64,000 bases of DNA from Pseudomonadota bacterium. Lineage in GTDB: Bacteria > Pseudomonadota > Alphaproteobacteria > Acetobacterales > Acetobacteraceae. The DNA lies in contig JAKBAD010000002.1 of assembly GCA_021809435.1 (NCBI GenBank), positions 448,042 through 512,041 of the forward strand, given 5' to 3'. The notes under the pieces are model-generated. The model did not search any database, was not told the DNA's origin, and was given only the letters and a program-made list of their open reading frames with translations. The translations under genes and the position numbers were made by a program. This document shows positions 50,332-58,832 of the stretch, one piece after another. The first letter of the stretch is position 1; each line of letters starts with the position of its first letter.

Positions 50332-50958
50332 ATGACACGCAAGATACTCGCCTTTGCCCTTTTGATCAGCCTGCCCGGCCCCGTGTTTGCCCAGGCTCCG
50401 CCGCCGGCGGCCGTGACCATTAGCGGTTTTAGCGCCGTGGGGCCGGGAGACAGCCCCACGGCCCAGGACCCGGCGGCAGGCACGGGGCCGATGGAGATTT
50501 CGTTCAGCGACGGCACCAGCGCCGCCTTTGGGCTGGCAACCGATGCCGTTTATGGCGACCAGGTGGGGTTTCTCGATGTGCAATTAAGCCCGGATAAGAC
50601 CACGCTTGGGTATTTGGAAAGTTTTGACGACTGCGCCCAACCCAGCCCGTGTGCGATGGAGCTGAGCCTGTGGCGGGGCGGCAAGGTGATATACCGGTTC
50701 CGGCCGCAGGTGGGCATGGTGTGGGGGTGGCAATTCTCGCCCGATGGGCGCGAGATTTATGTGCAGACCGGCTACCCGCAAAACGATACGGTGGGGGTCT
50801 ATCACCGGATTTTGCTGAGCGCGGGGCGGGAGGTGGAAACCTATGACCCGGGCAATGAGGACGGGGCCGCGCCGGCCCCGGCAAGCGCGGCGGGCAAGCC
50901 CGCCAGCACGCCGGCAAAACCTGACTGGGTGGCGGCGTTTAAGGACCCGACGCAGTAA
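50332..50958 (+). CDS. Secreted protein of unknown function
   Basis: The 208-residue protein starts with a signal peptide (MTRKILAFALLISLPGPVFA) and has a mature, mostly beta-rich part with the single WD40/PD40-like segment FSPDGREIYVQTGY. I recognise no family. A low-complexity alanine/proline-rich tail precedes the C-terminus. It is close behind the amidotransferase gene and its 3' end overlaps convergent rsmD by 20 bases. It may act in the periplasm or envelope. Confidence 0.6.
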   Translation: MTRKILAFALLISLPGPVFAQAPPPAAVTISGFSAVGPGDSPTAQDPAAGTGPMEISFSDGTSAAFGLATDAVYGDQVGFLDVQLSPDKTTLGYLESFDDCAQPSPCAMELSLWRGGKVIYRFRPQVGMVWGWQFSPDGREIYVQTGYPQNDTVGVYHRILLSAGREVETYDPGNEDGAAPAPASAAGKPASTPAKPDWVAAFKDPTQ

Positions 50959-51505
50959 AGCGCCAGATTTTCACCCGCGCCTTGCCGTGGGCGCGCTCAG
51001 CCAGAAGCATGGGCGTGGGTATGGTGTCGCCCGGGCCGAACTCGGCCACGATGACCGCGCCCTCGGCCAGCCAGCCATGCGCGGCCAGGGCTGAAAGCGC
51101 CTGGGGCACCAGATTTTGGCCATAAGGCGGATCAAGAAACACCAGATCATGCGGTGTGCCGGGCGGGGGCTGGCGGAGATCACCCGCGACGACGCGGGTG
51201 AGCGCCCCGGCCCCGCAGGCCGCGATGTTGGCGCGCAAGGCGCGCAGGGCCGGGGCTGATTGCTCGAAAAACACCGCCTGGGCCGCGCCGCGCGACAGGG
51301 CCTCGAGCCCATAAGCGCCGGTGCCCGCGAATAGATCGAGCAGCTTGGCGCCGCGCAGCTCGCACCAGGGCGCATGGGCCAGAATATCGAACACCGCCTG
51401 ACGGGCGCGCACATTCGTTGGCCGGGTCTCGCTCCCCTCGGGCGCCAGCAGGCGGCGGCCGCGCCAGGCCCCCGCGATAATCCGCGGTCCATGGGCGGTG
51501 GTCAT
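50939..51505 (-). CDS. rsmD: 16S rRNA (guanine966-N2)-methyltransferase
   Basis: RsmD methylates G966 of 16S rRNA in assembled 30S particles. The 188-residue protein has RIIAGAWRGRRLLAPEGSETRPTNVRARQAVFDIL near the N-terminus, the SAM-binding LDLFAGTGAYGLEALSRGA and the catalytic VFLDPPYG. I start at ATG 51505; the frame upstream is the hairpin array, which is not conserved. It is downstream of the pseudouridine synthase gene, the usual RluB-RsmD pairing in alphaproteobacteria. Confidence 0.93.
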   Translation of the reverse strand: MTTAHGPRIIAGAWRGRRLLAPEGSETRPTNVRARQAVFDILAHAPWCELRGAKLLDLFAGTGAYGLEALSRGAAQAVFFEQSAPALRALRANIAACGAGALTRVVAGDLRQPPPGTPHDLVFLDPPYGQNLVPQALSALAAHGWLAEGAVIVAEFGPGDTIPTPMLLAERAHGKARVKIWRFTASGP

Positions 51506-51520
51506 GGTTTGTGCGCTCCC

Positions 51521-51705
51521 CAAGGGGGCGCTGCCCCCCTGCCAAGGGCCGAGAGGCCCTTGGCACCCACCCGGTTTGTCTCGGGTCCCCCCACAAGGGG
51601 GGTGCCCGAGACAAACCGATGATTGAGATCCAGGGGCTCGGCCCCTGGTGGGGGGGTCAAGGGGGGGCAAAATGGGAGGGGCAAGGGGGGGCAAAGCCCC
51701 CCTTG
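51521..51705. repeat. Hairpin-repeat array between the pseudouridine synthase gene and rsmD
   Basis: The 220-base gap is filled by at least four GC-rich inverted repeats: 51521-51540, 51542-51563 (CCAAGGGCC with GGCCCTTGG), 51572-51618 (14-bp perfect stem CGGTTTGTCTCGGG, with an inner C6/G6 stem), 51630-51648 (CCAGGGGC with GCCCCTGG), and 51682-51705. The first pair closely matches copies at 60686-60735 and 60801-60850. I see no gene here. Confidence 0.8.
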
Positions 51706-51725
51706 GGAACCACGCACATACATGG

Positions 51726-52466
51726 TCATTTGCCGCGCAGGAACGGGATTTGTTCGCGCAGGATTTTGCCGTTGACTTCCTCGACGGCGCCGCGCGGGAG
51801 GTTGCCGAGCTGGAAGGGACCGTAAGCCACGCGGATGAGGCGGGTGACGGGCAGGTTGAGGGCCTGCATGACGCGGCGGATTTCGCGGTTTTTGCCTTCC
51901 TTGAGGCTCATATGCAGCCAGGTGTTGGAGCGCTGGACGGAATCGATGCCGGCAGTGATGGGGCCGTATTTAACGCCCTCGACGGTAATACCGTTTTCCA
52001 GGCGCTTGAGCACCTCGGGGTTGACGCCGCCATGGACGCGCACGCGGTAGCGGCGCAGCCAGCCGGTGGTGGGGAGTTCAAGTTCGCGGGCGAGGGCACC
52101 ATCGTTGGTGAGGAGCAGCAGACCTTCGGAGGTGAGGTCGAGCCGGCCAACGGAGATGACGCGGGGCATGTCCTCGGGCAGTTTTTCGAAGACGGTCGGG
52201 CGGCCTTCGGGGTCTTTGTGGGTGGTCACCAGGCCGTCGGGTTTGTGGTAGCGCCACAAGCGCGAGCGCTCGGGCTCGTTGACGGGTTTGCCATCGACCA
52301 GCACCATATCGCCGGGTTTGACGAACATTGCGGGGTGGGTGACGGGCTCATTGTTGAGCTTGACGCGCCCGGCCAGGATCATGGCCTCGGCGTCACGCCG
52401 CGAGGAGATGCCGGCGCGGGAGAGGAATTTGGCGATGCGCTCGCCACGGGCTTCGGTGTCACTCAT
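51726..52466 (-). CDS. 23S rRNA pseudouridine synthase (RluB/RsuA family)
   Basis: The 246-residue protein has an S4 RNA-binding domain (residues 8-55) and the RsuA/RluB catalytic domain with SVGRLDLTSEGLLLLTND (Asp110 as the catalytic aspartate). The family converts a uridine of 23S (or 16S) rRNA to pseudouridine; RluB is most likely from pairing with rsmD. It overlaps the amidotransferase upstream by 8 bases. Length is short of RluB in gammaproteobacteria because the C-terminal tail is lacking. Confidence 0.88.
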   Translation of the reverse strand: MSDTEARGERIAKFLSRAGISSRRDAEAMILAGRVKLNNEPVTHPAMFVKPGDMVLVDGKPVNEPERSRLWRYHKPDGLVTTHKDPEGRPTVFEKLPEDMPRVISVGRLDLTSEGLLLLTNDGALARELELPTTGWLRRYRVRVHGGVNPEVLKRLENGITVEGVKYGPITAGIDSVQRSNTWLHMSLKEGKNREIRRVMQALNLPVTRLIRVAYGPFQLGNLPRGAVEEVNGKILREQIPFLRGK

Positions 52467-53169
52467 GGCAGGCCTGGATGAACGCGGCGTAAAGGGCGTG
52501 GTCGCCCGGATCGACGAAATATTCCGGGTGCCACTGCACGCCGATGCAGAATTTCCGCGTGGGGTCCTCGATGCCCTCGATCACGCCGTCGGGGGCGATG
52601 GCGTTGATTTTGGCGTGGCCGTGGCGGCGCACCGCCTGGTGGTGGGAGGAATTGACCTGCATGTTCGCGCCGACAATGTCGGACAGGCGGGTGCCTTGCA
52701 GGATTTCGACCTCGTGGGCGGGGGCGTAATGCATGGTTTTCTGCTCATGCTCAAGACCGGCGGGGAAGGCCTCGGGGATGTGCTGGTGGAGCGTGCCGCC
52801 CAGCGCGACCGCCAGGAGCTGCTGGCCGCCGCAAATGCCCAGCACGGGCATATTGCGCGCCATGGCGCCCTTGAGGAAGGCCAGCTCAGCGGTGGTGCGG
52901 TCTTCCTTGAGCGACACCGTCTCGTGGCGGTCATGCTCACCGTAGAGGCTGGGGTCAACGTCGAAGGCGCCGCCGGTGACGATGAGACCGTCGAGCTGGT
53001 CGAGATACGCCTCGGCCAGGGCGGCGTCGTGCGGGAGGGCGATGGCCAGGCCGCCATGGCGGTTCACGGCGTCAAAATAATTCTGGCGCAGGGCATACCA
53101 GGGATATTTGGACCAGCCCCCGGCCGGTTCGGCGTCGAGCGTGAGGCCTATGAGCGGGCGTTTTTTCAT
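52459..53169 (-). CDS. Gamma-glutamyl-gamma-aminobutyrate hydrolase-family protein (peptidase C26)
   Basis: The 236-residue protein belongs to the PuuD-type class I GATase fold: LPHDAALAEAYLDQLDGLIVTGGAFDVDPSLYG, the nucleophile GICGGQQLL and the GVQWHPEYF His-Glu. PuuD splits gamma-Glu-GABA in putrescine use; that substrate is possible here, given the upstream decarboxylase far away, but unproved. It overlaps the pseudouridine synthase start by 8 bases. Confidence 0.88.
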   Translation of the reverse strand: MKKRPLIGLTLDAEPAGGWSKYPWYALRQNYFDAVNRHGGLAIALPHDAALAEAYLDQLDGLIVTGGAFDVDPSLYGEHDRHETVSLKEDRTTAELAFLKGAMARNMPVLGICGGQQLLAVALGGTLHQHIPEAFPAGLEHEQKTMHYAPAHEVEILQGTRLSDIVGANMQVNSSHHQAVRRHGHAKINAIAPDGVIEGIEDPTRKFCIGVQWHPEYFVDPGDHALYAAFIQACHE

Positions 53170-53215
53170 GATCTCCCCCTAGACCGGCGGGCGGGGGGAA
53201 TGCAAACGGAGAGAC

Positions 53216-53656
53216 ATGATGGAGCGGGCGATTGCGGCGGCCAAGGCGGCCGGGCAGGCGGGCGAGGTGCCGGTGGGCGCGGTGGTGACCGGGCCCGATG
53301 GTACGGTGCTGGCCGTGGCGGCGAACGAGGTGGAGCGCCGGGCCGATCCGCTGGCCCATGCCGAGATGCTGGCGCTGAGCGCCGCGCGGGCCAGGGGGGG
53401 TGAGAAATATTTGCTGGCCTGCACGCTGACCGTGACGCTGGAGCCTTGCGCGCTGTGCGCCGCCGCCATGGCCGCGCTGCGGGTGGGGCGGGTGGTGTTT
53501 GGCGCCTATGACCCCAAGGGCGGCGCCGTTGAGCACGGGCCGCGTTTGTTTGAGCAGCCAACCATTCACCACCGGCCGGAAGTGATTGGCGGCGTGCGCG
53601 AGGCGGAGTGCGCGGCCTTGCTGCGGGAGTTTTTTGGAGACAAGCGGCGTGCCTGA
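53216..53656 (+). CDS. tadA: tRNA-specific adenosine deaminase
   Basis: TadA deaminates A34 of tRNA(Arg) to inosine. The 146-residue protein has the cytidine-deaminase zinc motif HAE (48-50), PCALC (77-81). ATG ATG doublet at 53216 and 53219; either can start. It is followed by rnhB with an 8-base overlap. Length is normal for the family. Confidence 0.93.
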   Translation: MMERAIAAAKAAGQAGEVPVGAVVTGPDGTVLAVAANEVERRADPLAHAEMLALSAARARGGEKYLLACTLTVTLEPCALCAAAMAALRVGRVVFGAYDPKGGAVEHGPRLFEQPTIHHRPEVIGGVREAECAALLREFFGDKRRA

Positions 53657-54236
53657 TTTTTCGCTCGAGGCCGGGATCGGCGGGATTGTGGCCGGGGTGG
53701 ATGAGGTGGGGCGCGGGCCGCTGGCCGGGCCGGTGGTGGCGGCGGCGGTGATTTTGCCGGATGATTTGAGCGGTCTCGAGGGGCTGCTCGATGATTCGAA
53801 GAAACTCTCGGCGGCACGGCGGGCGCGGGCCTTGGCGGCGTTGAGGGAGGCCGGGGCGGTGATGGCCGTGGGCGCGGCCAGTGTGACCGAGATTGCGCGG
53901 CTGAATATATTGTGGGCCTCGATGCTCGCCATGGAACGGGCGGTGGCGCGGCTGAGCGTGCGCCCAACGCATTTGCTGATTGATGGCAACCGCGCCCCGC
54001 GCACGGCCATTGCGGCCAGTTGCGTGGTGAAGGGGGATGCGAAATCGCTCTCGATCGCCGCGGCCTCGATTGTGGCCAAGGAGGTGCGCGACCGGCTGAT
54101 GCGTAAGCTCGATGCCCGCCACCCCGGCTATGGCTGGGCCGGTAATGCCGGCTACCCCGCGCCCGCGCACAGGGCGGCGATTATCCGGCTGGGCGCGACG
54201 CGCCACCACCGGGCCGGGTTTGGCCGGCTGCTGTGA
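53649..54236 (+). CDS. rnhB: Ribonuclease HII
   Basis: RNase HII cleaves RNA in RNA-DNA hybrids and removes misincorporated ribonucleotides. The 195-residue protein shows the [14 protein letters not shown] motif (Asp18, Glu19), [13 protein letters not shown] and [12 protein letters not shown]. The GTG at 53649 is preceded by GGAGA and overlaps tadA; the frame opens earlier but with non-conserved residues. It is immediately upstream of the cobalamin riboswitch. Confidence 0.93.
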   Translation: MPDFSLEAGIGGIVAGVDEVGRGPLAGPVVAAAVILPDDLSGLEGLLDDSKKLSAARRARALAALREAGAVMAVGAASVTEIARLNILWASMLAMERAVARLSVRPTHLLIDGNRAPRTAIAASCVVKGDAKSLSIAAASIVAKEVRDRLMRKLDARHPGYGWAGNAGYPAPAHRAAIIRLGATRHHRAGFGRLL

Positions 54237-54279
54237 GGGCGCTTGCCAAGCTGGCCGGCGGGCGTTAGGGGCGGCGTAG

Positions 54280-54440
54280 ATGCAGGTGGCCCTGGAAGCA
54301 GGGCTGAAACGGGAACGGGGCCAAGCCCCGGCTGCCCCCGCAACTGTGAACGGCGAGCAACCCCCTTGAGGCCATTGCAATCATGCGAGAAGGCGGGGTG
54401 GAGCGGTGACCCGTGAGCCAGGAGACCGGCCTGTATCGAG
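54280..54440 (+). ncRNA. Cobalamin (B12) riboswitch
   Basis: The sequence has the conserved landmarks of a cobalamin riboswitch in order: the core with GAAxxxGGGAA (54304-54316), the GCCCCCGCAACTGT core (54333-54346), and the B12 box AGCCAGGAGACCGGCCTG (54416-54433). It lies directly upstream of a BtuB-type receptor, which it is expected to repress when adenosylcobalamin is plentiful. Confidence 0.92.
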
Positions 54441-54553
54441 ACTTTTGCGCTGAACTGGGCGGGGTGCACCAGTGATGAAGGGGTAAAGCCCCCGAGCCGA
54501 TGTCGCTGTGAGGAAACGGGCGGCGCGTGCCGCCCCAGGCGATGAGGGCAGTG

Positions 54554-56527
54554 ATGCTCAGAGTACGTTTATTGTTGATGGTTTCCCTCTCGGCGCTGGC
54601 CGTGCGGGCGGCGCATGCCGATGAGACACCCATTACCGTGACCGCCACGCGCGTGGCGAGCCCGGCCGACAAGGTGCCGGCCAGCGTGACCATTCTGACC
54701 CGCAAGGATTTTGCCGCCAAGGGCGCGACCACCCTGGCGCAGGCGCTCGATGGCGTGCCGGGCGTGAATGTGGTGCAGTCGGGCGGGGATGGCGGGCAGA
54801 CCAGCCTGTTCATGCGCGGCACTGGGTCATCGGACGTGCTGGTGCTGCAAGATGGCGTGCCGGTGAACGACCCCGTGACCGCCAACGGCGAATATAATTT
54901 CGGCACGCTCACGCTCGATGACATCGAGGAGATCGAGATCATCCGCGGGCCGCTGGCGGCGCAATATGGCTCGAGCGCGCTGGGCGGGGTGATCAACATC
55001 ATCACCAAGCGCGGCGTGCGCCCCGGCAGCACCAGCGTGACCGTGGCGGGCGGGTTGCCCATGCAGGGGCGGGTGAGCGCCCAGACCTCGGGGGTGAGGG
55101 GCAGGCTCGATTACGCGCTGACCGGCGCGCTGGCGGGCGAGGCGGGGTTTGACAACACCCCCCAGCGCATGACCAGCGTTTATGCCAACCACCGCGATGC
55201 CTACCGGTCGAAGATGGCATCGCTGCAGCTGGGCTACCACGTGACGCCCGAAACCCGGCTTTATGGTATTTTGCGCGCCCAGAGCACGCATTCGGCGTTT
55301 CCCGATCTGGGCTATCCGGTGTTTGACGACCCCAACCAGACCGATGATATTGCTCAATATTTCGGCAAGCTTGGGGTGTCGTCGGCGTTGGCGGACGGGC
55401 GCTGGCGGAGCGATTTGTTCGTGGCGCAGCTGGCGTCGCAGACACATTACCGGAACCTCTATGACGCCACCGACCCGAACGGCATGGCGATTAATGAGAT
55501 TGATTCCGGCGGGCGGACCGATGCGCAATGGAATAACCTCTACCGCCTGCCCGATTGGGGCGCGGCGCGGTTCACCACCCTGAGCTTTGGCGCCGAATAT
55601 GCCAACAGCACGGCACGGGAGAAATCCTTCAGCGCTTATTATGGCTATCCTTTTAATACCTTCGTCCATGCCAGCCAGCATGAATGGGCCGGACATGCGG
55701 GGGTGCAGACCACCCTGGCCAACCGCCTGACCCTGAACGCCGCGCTGCGCGATGATGCGGTTTCGGGCTATGGCAACGCCGCCACCTGGCAACTGGGCGG
55801 CGTGCTCGAACTGCCGGAACTCGACACGCGGCTGAAAGCCTCGGCGGGCACCGGGTTCGAGGCGCCTTCGCTGTTTGATTTGCACTATACGGCCTATTCG
55901 GGCGGGGCGCTGGTGGATTTCGGCAACCCGAATTTGCGCCCGGAATATTCGCTGGGCTGGCAGATGGGCCCGGAATTCACCTTGCCGCTGTTTGGGCGCG
56001 CGGATGGCGCCGACCTCTCGGTGACCTATTTCGCCAGCGACATGCGCGATTTGATTGTGAGCGTGCCGGTGGGGAGTTTTTATACGGAAGCCAATGTGTA
56101 CCGGGCCCATATCTCGGGCGTGGAGAACAGCCTGACGCTGCGCCCCTGCGGCTGGCTCTCGGCGGCGCTGGGATATACTTACACCCACATCGACTCAGCC
56201 GATGAAAGCGCCCGGCTGCGCCGGCCCACCAGCCAGGCCAGCGCCAGCGTGACCCTGACCCCCCTGCCCCGCCTGAGCCTGACCACCAACGTGACCTATA
56301 CGGGGCGGTTCTTGGATTATGTTTATGACAATAACGGCTACCCGCTGGGGGTGCGCAGCTCGAACCCCGGCACGGTCGTCAATCTGGCGGCGCGCTATGA
56401 GATTGATCCGCGCTTCACCGGGTTCGTGACCGCGCACAACCTGTTTGATTCGCGCTTTGAGCCGGTGAATGGCTACCAGATCAATGGGCCTTCGGTGATG
56501 GTGGGGATAACCGCGCGCATGGAGTAA
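54554..56527 (+). CDS. btuB: TonB-dependent vitamin B12 receptor BtuB
   Basis: The 657-residue outer-membrane receptor has a signal peptide (about 1-22), a plug domain (residues about 30-150, with VLVLQDGVPVNDP and IEIIRGPLAAQYGSSALGGVINIIT), and a 22-strand barrel with the C-terminal aromatic-type end. Cobalamin specificity is inferred from the riboswitch. I start at ATG 54554, which has AGGG 5 bases upstream and opens a good signal peptide; in-frame GTG 54527 and ATG 54542 also exist. It stands alone. Confidence 0.9.
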   Translation: MLRVRLLLMVSLSALAVRAAHADETPITVTATRVASPADKVPASVTILTRKDFAAKGATTLAQALDGVPGVNVVQSGGDGGQTSLFMRGTGSSDVLVLQDGVPVNDPVTANGEYNFGTLTLDDIEEIEIIRGPLAAQYGSSALGGVINIITKRGVRPGSTSVTVAGGLPMQGRVSAQTSGVRGRLDYALTGALAGEAGFDNTPQRMTSVYANHRDAYRSKMASLQLGYHVTPETRLYGILRAQSTHSAFPDLGYPVFDDPNQTDDIAQYFGKLGVSSALADGRWRSDLFVAQLASQTHYRNLYDATDPNGMAINEIDSGGRTDAQWNNLYRLPDWGAARFTTLSFGAEYANSTAREKSFSAYYGYPFNTFVHASQHEWAGHAGVQTTLANRLTLNAALRDDAVSGYGNAATWQLGGVLELPELDTRLKASAGTGFEAPSLFDLHYTAYSGGALVDFGNPNLRPEYSLGWQMGPEFTLPLFGRADGADLSVTYFASDMRDLIVSVPVGSFYTEANVYRAHISGVENSLTLRPCGWLSAALGYTYTHIDSADESARLRRPTSQASASVTLTPLPRLSLTTNVTYTGRFLDYVYDNNGYPLGVRSSNPGTVVNLAARYEIDPRFTGFVTAHNLFDSRFEPVNGYQINGPSVMVGITARME

Positions 56528-56631
56528 CCCGCGGCACCCGCCCCGGCGCGTATCCGGGGCGGGTACGTTTTCATGGAAGCGTTGCAGCTTGGTCATAGGA
56601 TGACCGACCGGGCTTTGGTAGCAACGGAGCC

Positions 56632-57531
56632 ATGAGAGTGTCTGTGAAGATCGCGCTTGGCAGTATTTTGGTGGGCGGCGTCGTGTTTGGCGCCAAGCTG
56701 GCGGCCGCGCATGTCAGCCACTCGACCGCGCTGTTTTCGGACGCGCTGGAGGCGATGGTGAATGTCGCCTCGTCGCTGCTGGCGCTGTATGCGCTGATTT
56801 TGGGCGCCAAGCCGGCCGATGAGGTGCATAATTACGGCCATGCCAAGGCTGAGCTGCTCTCGGCGGTGGCCACGGGGGCGATGATTCTGATCGCCGCCAT
56901 GCTGATTTTTCAGCGCGCCCTGGCCACGGTGGTGCACCCCCCGGCGCTTGAGCCGCTGACGGGCGGGCTGGGGTTGGGGCTGGCGCTTAACGGCGCCGCC
57001 GGGGTGCTCAATGGGCTTTGGGCAATGCTGCTGATGCGCGTGGGACGGGCGCAGAAATCCGCCGCGCTGGTAGCCGACGGCAAGCATCTGCTCTCGGACC
57101 TGATTACCACCATTGGTATTCTGGTGGCGCTGCTGCTGGCCGCGTTTTTGCACATGCCGGTGCTCGACCCGCTGGTGGCGCTGGCAATTGCCGTGCAGAT
57201 CGCCTGGATCGGCGGGCATACGGTGATGGATAACCTCTCGGGGTTGATGGACCGCGCGCCGCCACCGGATATGCAAGAGCGCATACAGCGGGCCGTGCGC
57301 GAGCATGCCAAGGGCGCGATCGAGGCGCATGATTTGCGGATCCGCGAGGTGGGCGCGGCGGGGTTTTTGGAATTTCACCTCGTGGTGCCGGGCGAAATGA
57401 GCGTGAACCAATCCCACAATATTTGCGACCGCATAGAGGCGGCGCTGAGGCAGGAAATGCCGGGGGTGATTATTACCATCCATGTCGAGCCGCCAGAGAA
57501 GGCGAAGGTGGCGGGGGCAATCGTGCCGTAA
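56632..57531 (+). CDS. Cation diffusion facilitator (CDF) metal exporter
   Basis: The 299-residue protein has six hydrophobic segments and the CDF metal-site motifs HSTALFSDALEAMVN (TM2) and ADGKHLLSDLITT (TM5), plus the cytoplasmic domain with HDLRIREVGAAGFLEFHLVVPG. It exports a divalent metal such as zinc, cobalt or iron; the metal is not inferable. The stop codon is inside the first unit of a 27-bp tandem repeat. The start is ATG 56632, without a strong RBS. Confidence 0.92.
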   Translation: MRVSVKIALGSILVGGVVFGAKLAAAHVSHSTALFSDALEAMVNVASSLLALYALILGAKPADEVHNYGHAKAELLSAVATGAMILIAAMLIFQRALATVVHPPALEPLTGGLGLGLALNGAAGVLNGLWAMLLMRVGRAQKSAALVADGKHLLSDLITTIGILVALLLAAFLHMPVLDPLVALAIAVQIAWIGGHTVMDNLSGLMDRAPPPDMQERIQRAVREHAKGAIEAHDLRIREVGAAGFLEFHLVVPGEMSVNQSHNICDRIEAALRQEMPGVIITIHVEPPEKAKVAGAIVP

Positions 57532-57604
57532 GGCGCGTTAGTAGCAAACGTGCCGTAAGGGGCGTTACTGGCAAATCTGCCGTAAGGCGCGTTGCTGGCG
57601 GTTA
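57524..57604. repeat. Three-unit 27-bp minisatellite at the end of the CDF gene
   Basis: Three consecutive 27-base units begin TGCCGTAAGG: 57524-57550, 57551-57577 and 57578-57604. Each has the stop-codon-bearing core CCGTAAGG(C/G)GCGTT. The CDF stop codon is TAA of the first unit, so the protein ends inside it. A 27-base period keeps the frame, so a change in unit number would not shift the reading frame, but the stop remains in unit one. Confidence 0.85.
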
Positions 57605-57626
57605 TGCCTGATGGTTGGGCGGAGGG

Positions 57627-58514
57627 TTATGGGCCGCCTTCGATGATGCGGGGCAGGCCCGCATAGACATGAGGCAGGCCGGGTGCTGTGGCGCCGGGTG
57701 CCTCGTTGAGGGCATAGACATGCACGGCGCGGGCGGCGGCGGTTTGCAGCACGGCATTGCCATCGGGCAGGGCATGCGCCACCGCGCCGCCGGTGGTGAG
57801 CCCGCTGGGGCCTGGACCGGTGAGCGTGGCGAGGTCGAGCGGCATGTTACCCATGCGCCGCCACGCCGCCAGCACTAGGCGCTGGTAGGGCAGGCCCAGA
57901 TCGGGCGAGGCGGAGTGGTAATCGGCGATGGCGGTGGCCCAGCTGCCGGTTTGGCCTTGGAGCTGGGCGACGAAGCGGGCGGCGTAATCGGCGTTCTGGG
58001 CGGGGTCGAAGGCATCGTCGAGGCTGGCGAAGGCGCCGGGGTGGGCCTGCAAGCTGACCTGGAAACAGCCGACATCGACATCATGCGCGCCCGAGGACAG
58101 CGCCAGGCGGGTATATTCGATGGCCGCCTGTTTGGAGGCGAAATATTGCCCTTGCCCATCGACATTGATGGTCCAGGGCCAGGGGGAGACGCGGCCGGTG
58201 AGGGCATCGGCGCGGCCGGATTCGACATCGCCGATGGAGATGAGCAGGTTGGCGGGCAGGTTATGGGCTTTTTCAGCCTGCTGGCCAGCGGCGGCGCACA
58301 AGGCTTCATCGGGGCCGGAGACGGGGGCGATGTTGCCCGCCGGTGGCAAGCCCGCATGGCGCAGAAACGCGGGCAGCGCGACCGGCCCCTGGGGGCCAAA
58401 AATCAGCTCCGGCCCAGCGGCGGTGAGCGCGTAAACGCGCGGCAGGCTGGCGGCCTGCACCGCCGCCCCGCTCATCACGCCCAGCAGGGCCGCCAGAATA
58501 AGCCGCAATTTCAC
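57627..58514 (-). CDS. Lytic transglycosylase-like secreted protein
   Basis: The 295-residue protein starts with a signal peptide (about 1-22) and has an SLT-like lysozyme fold: GDVESGRADAL (Glu98 as the catalytic acid), DVGCFQVSLQAHPGAFASLDDAFDPAQNADYAARFV and WATAIADYHSASP. It should cleave peptidoglycan in the periplasm. The frame starts with GTG at 58514, which sits too close to GAGGGG; a TTG at 58508 is a good alternative. It is convergent with the CDF gene. Confidence 0.85.
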   Translation of the reverse strand: MKLRLILAALLGVMSGAAVQAASLPRVYALTAAGPELIFGPQGPVALPAFLRHAGLPPAGNIAPVSGPDEALCAAAGQQAEKAHNLPANLLISIGDVESGRADALTGRVSPWPWTINVDGQGQYFASKQAAIEYTRLALSSGAHDVDVGCFQVSLQAHPGAFASLDDAFDPAQNADYAARFVAQLQGQTGSWATAIADYHSASPDLGLPYQRLVLAAWRRMGNMPLDLATLTGPGPSGLTTGGAVAHALPDGNAVLQTAAARAVHVYALNEAPGATAPGLPHVYAGLPRIIEGGP

Positions 58515-58832
58515 CCCTCAATTGGTTCAAAGCCGGTATTACACCCAATTCATGCGCGAGCGCGAGGGGTTAGAGCGAGATGGGTTTACACCCACTCGCT
58601 CTACTCATGTTTTGACGAGCAATTTCATTGGTTTAAATCGTATCTGGCGATTCGATTTAAACCAATATTGCTCTCATGCGGCGCACGGCAGGCCCGCGCG
58701 GTCAAATTATAGCTCGCTTTTGCGGCGCAATATGGCTATGGGAGGCGGCAATTCATCAACGGACCACCGGGCCGGGCCGGATACTTCAGGTATCGCGGGT
58801 CGGTTTTGCTGTTCCAAACCTTGGGTAATTTC
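58515..58832. other. 318-base intergenic region with two inverted repeats
   Basis: No gene is visible. It contains a stem (TAGAGCGAGATGGGT with ACCCACTCGCTCTA, one bulge, 58571-58603) and a perfect 14-bp stem (ATTGGTTTAAATCG with CGATTTAAACCAAT, 58627-58666). It should also carry the promoters of the lytic transglycosylase gene and typA. The AT-rich palindrome with GTTTAAATCG resembles intergenic repeats known from other alphaproteobacteria. Confidence 0.6.

Noticed and set aside
57423-57611. Short plus-strand frame through the 27-bp repeat
   Set aside because: It runs through the CDF gene in another frame and consists of the minisatellite; no start signal.
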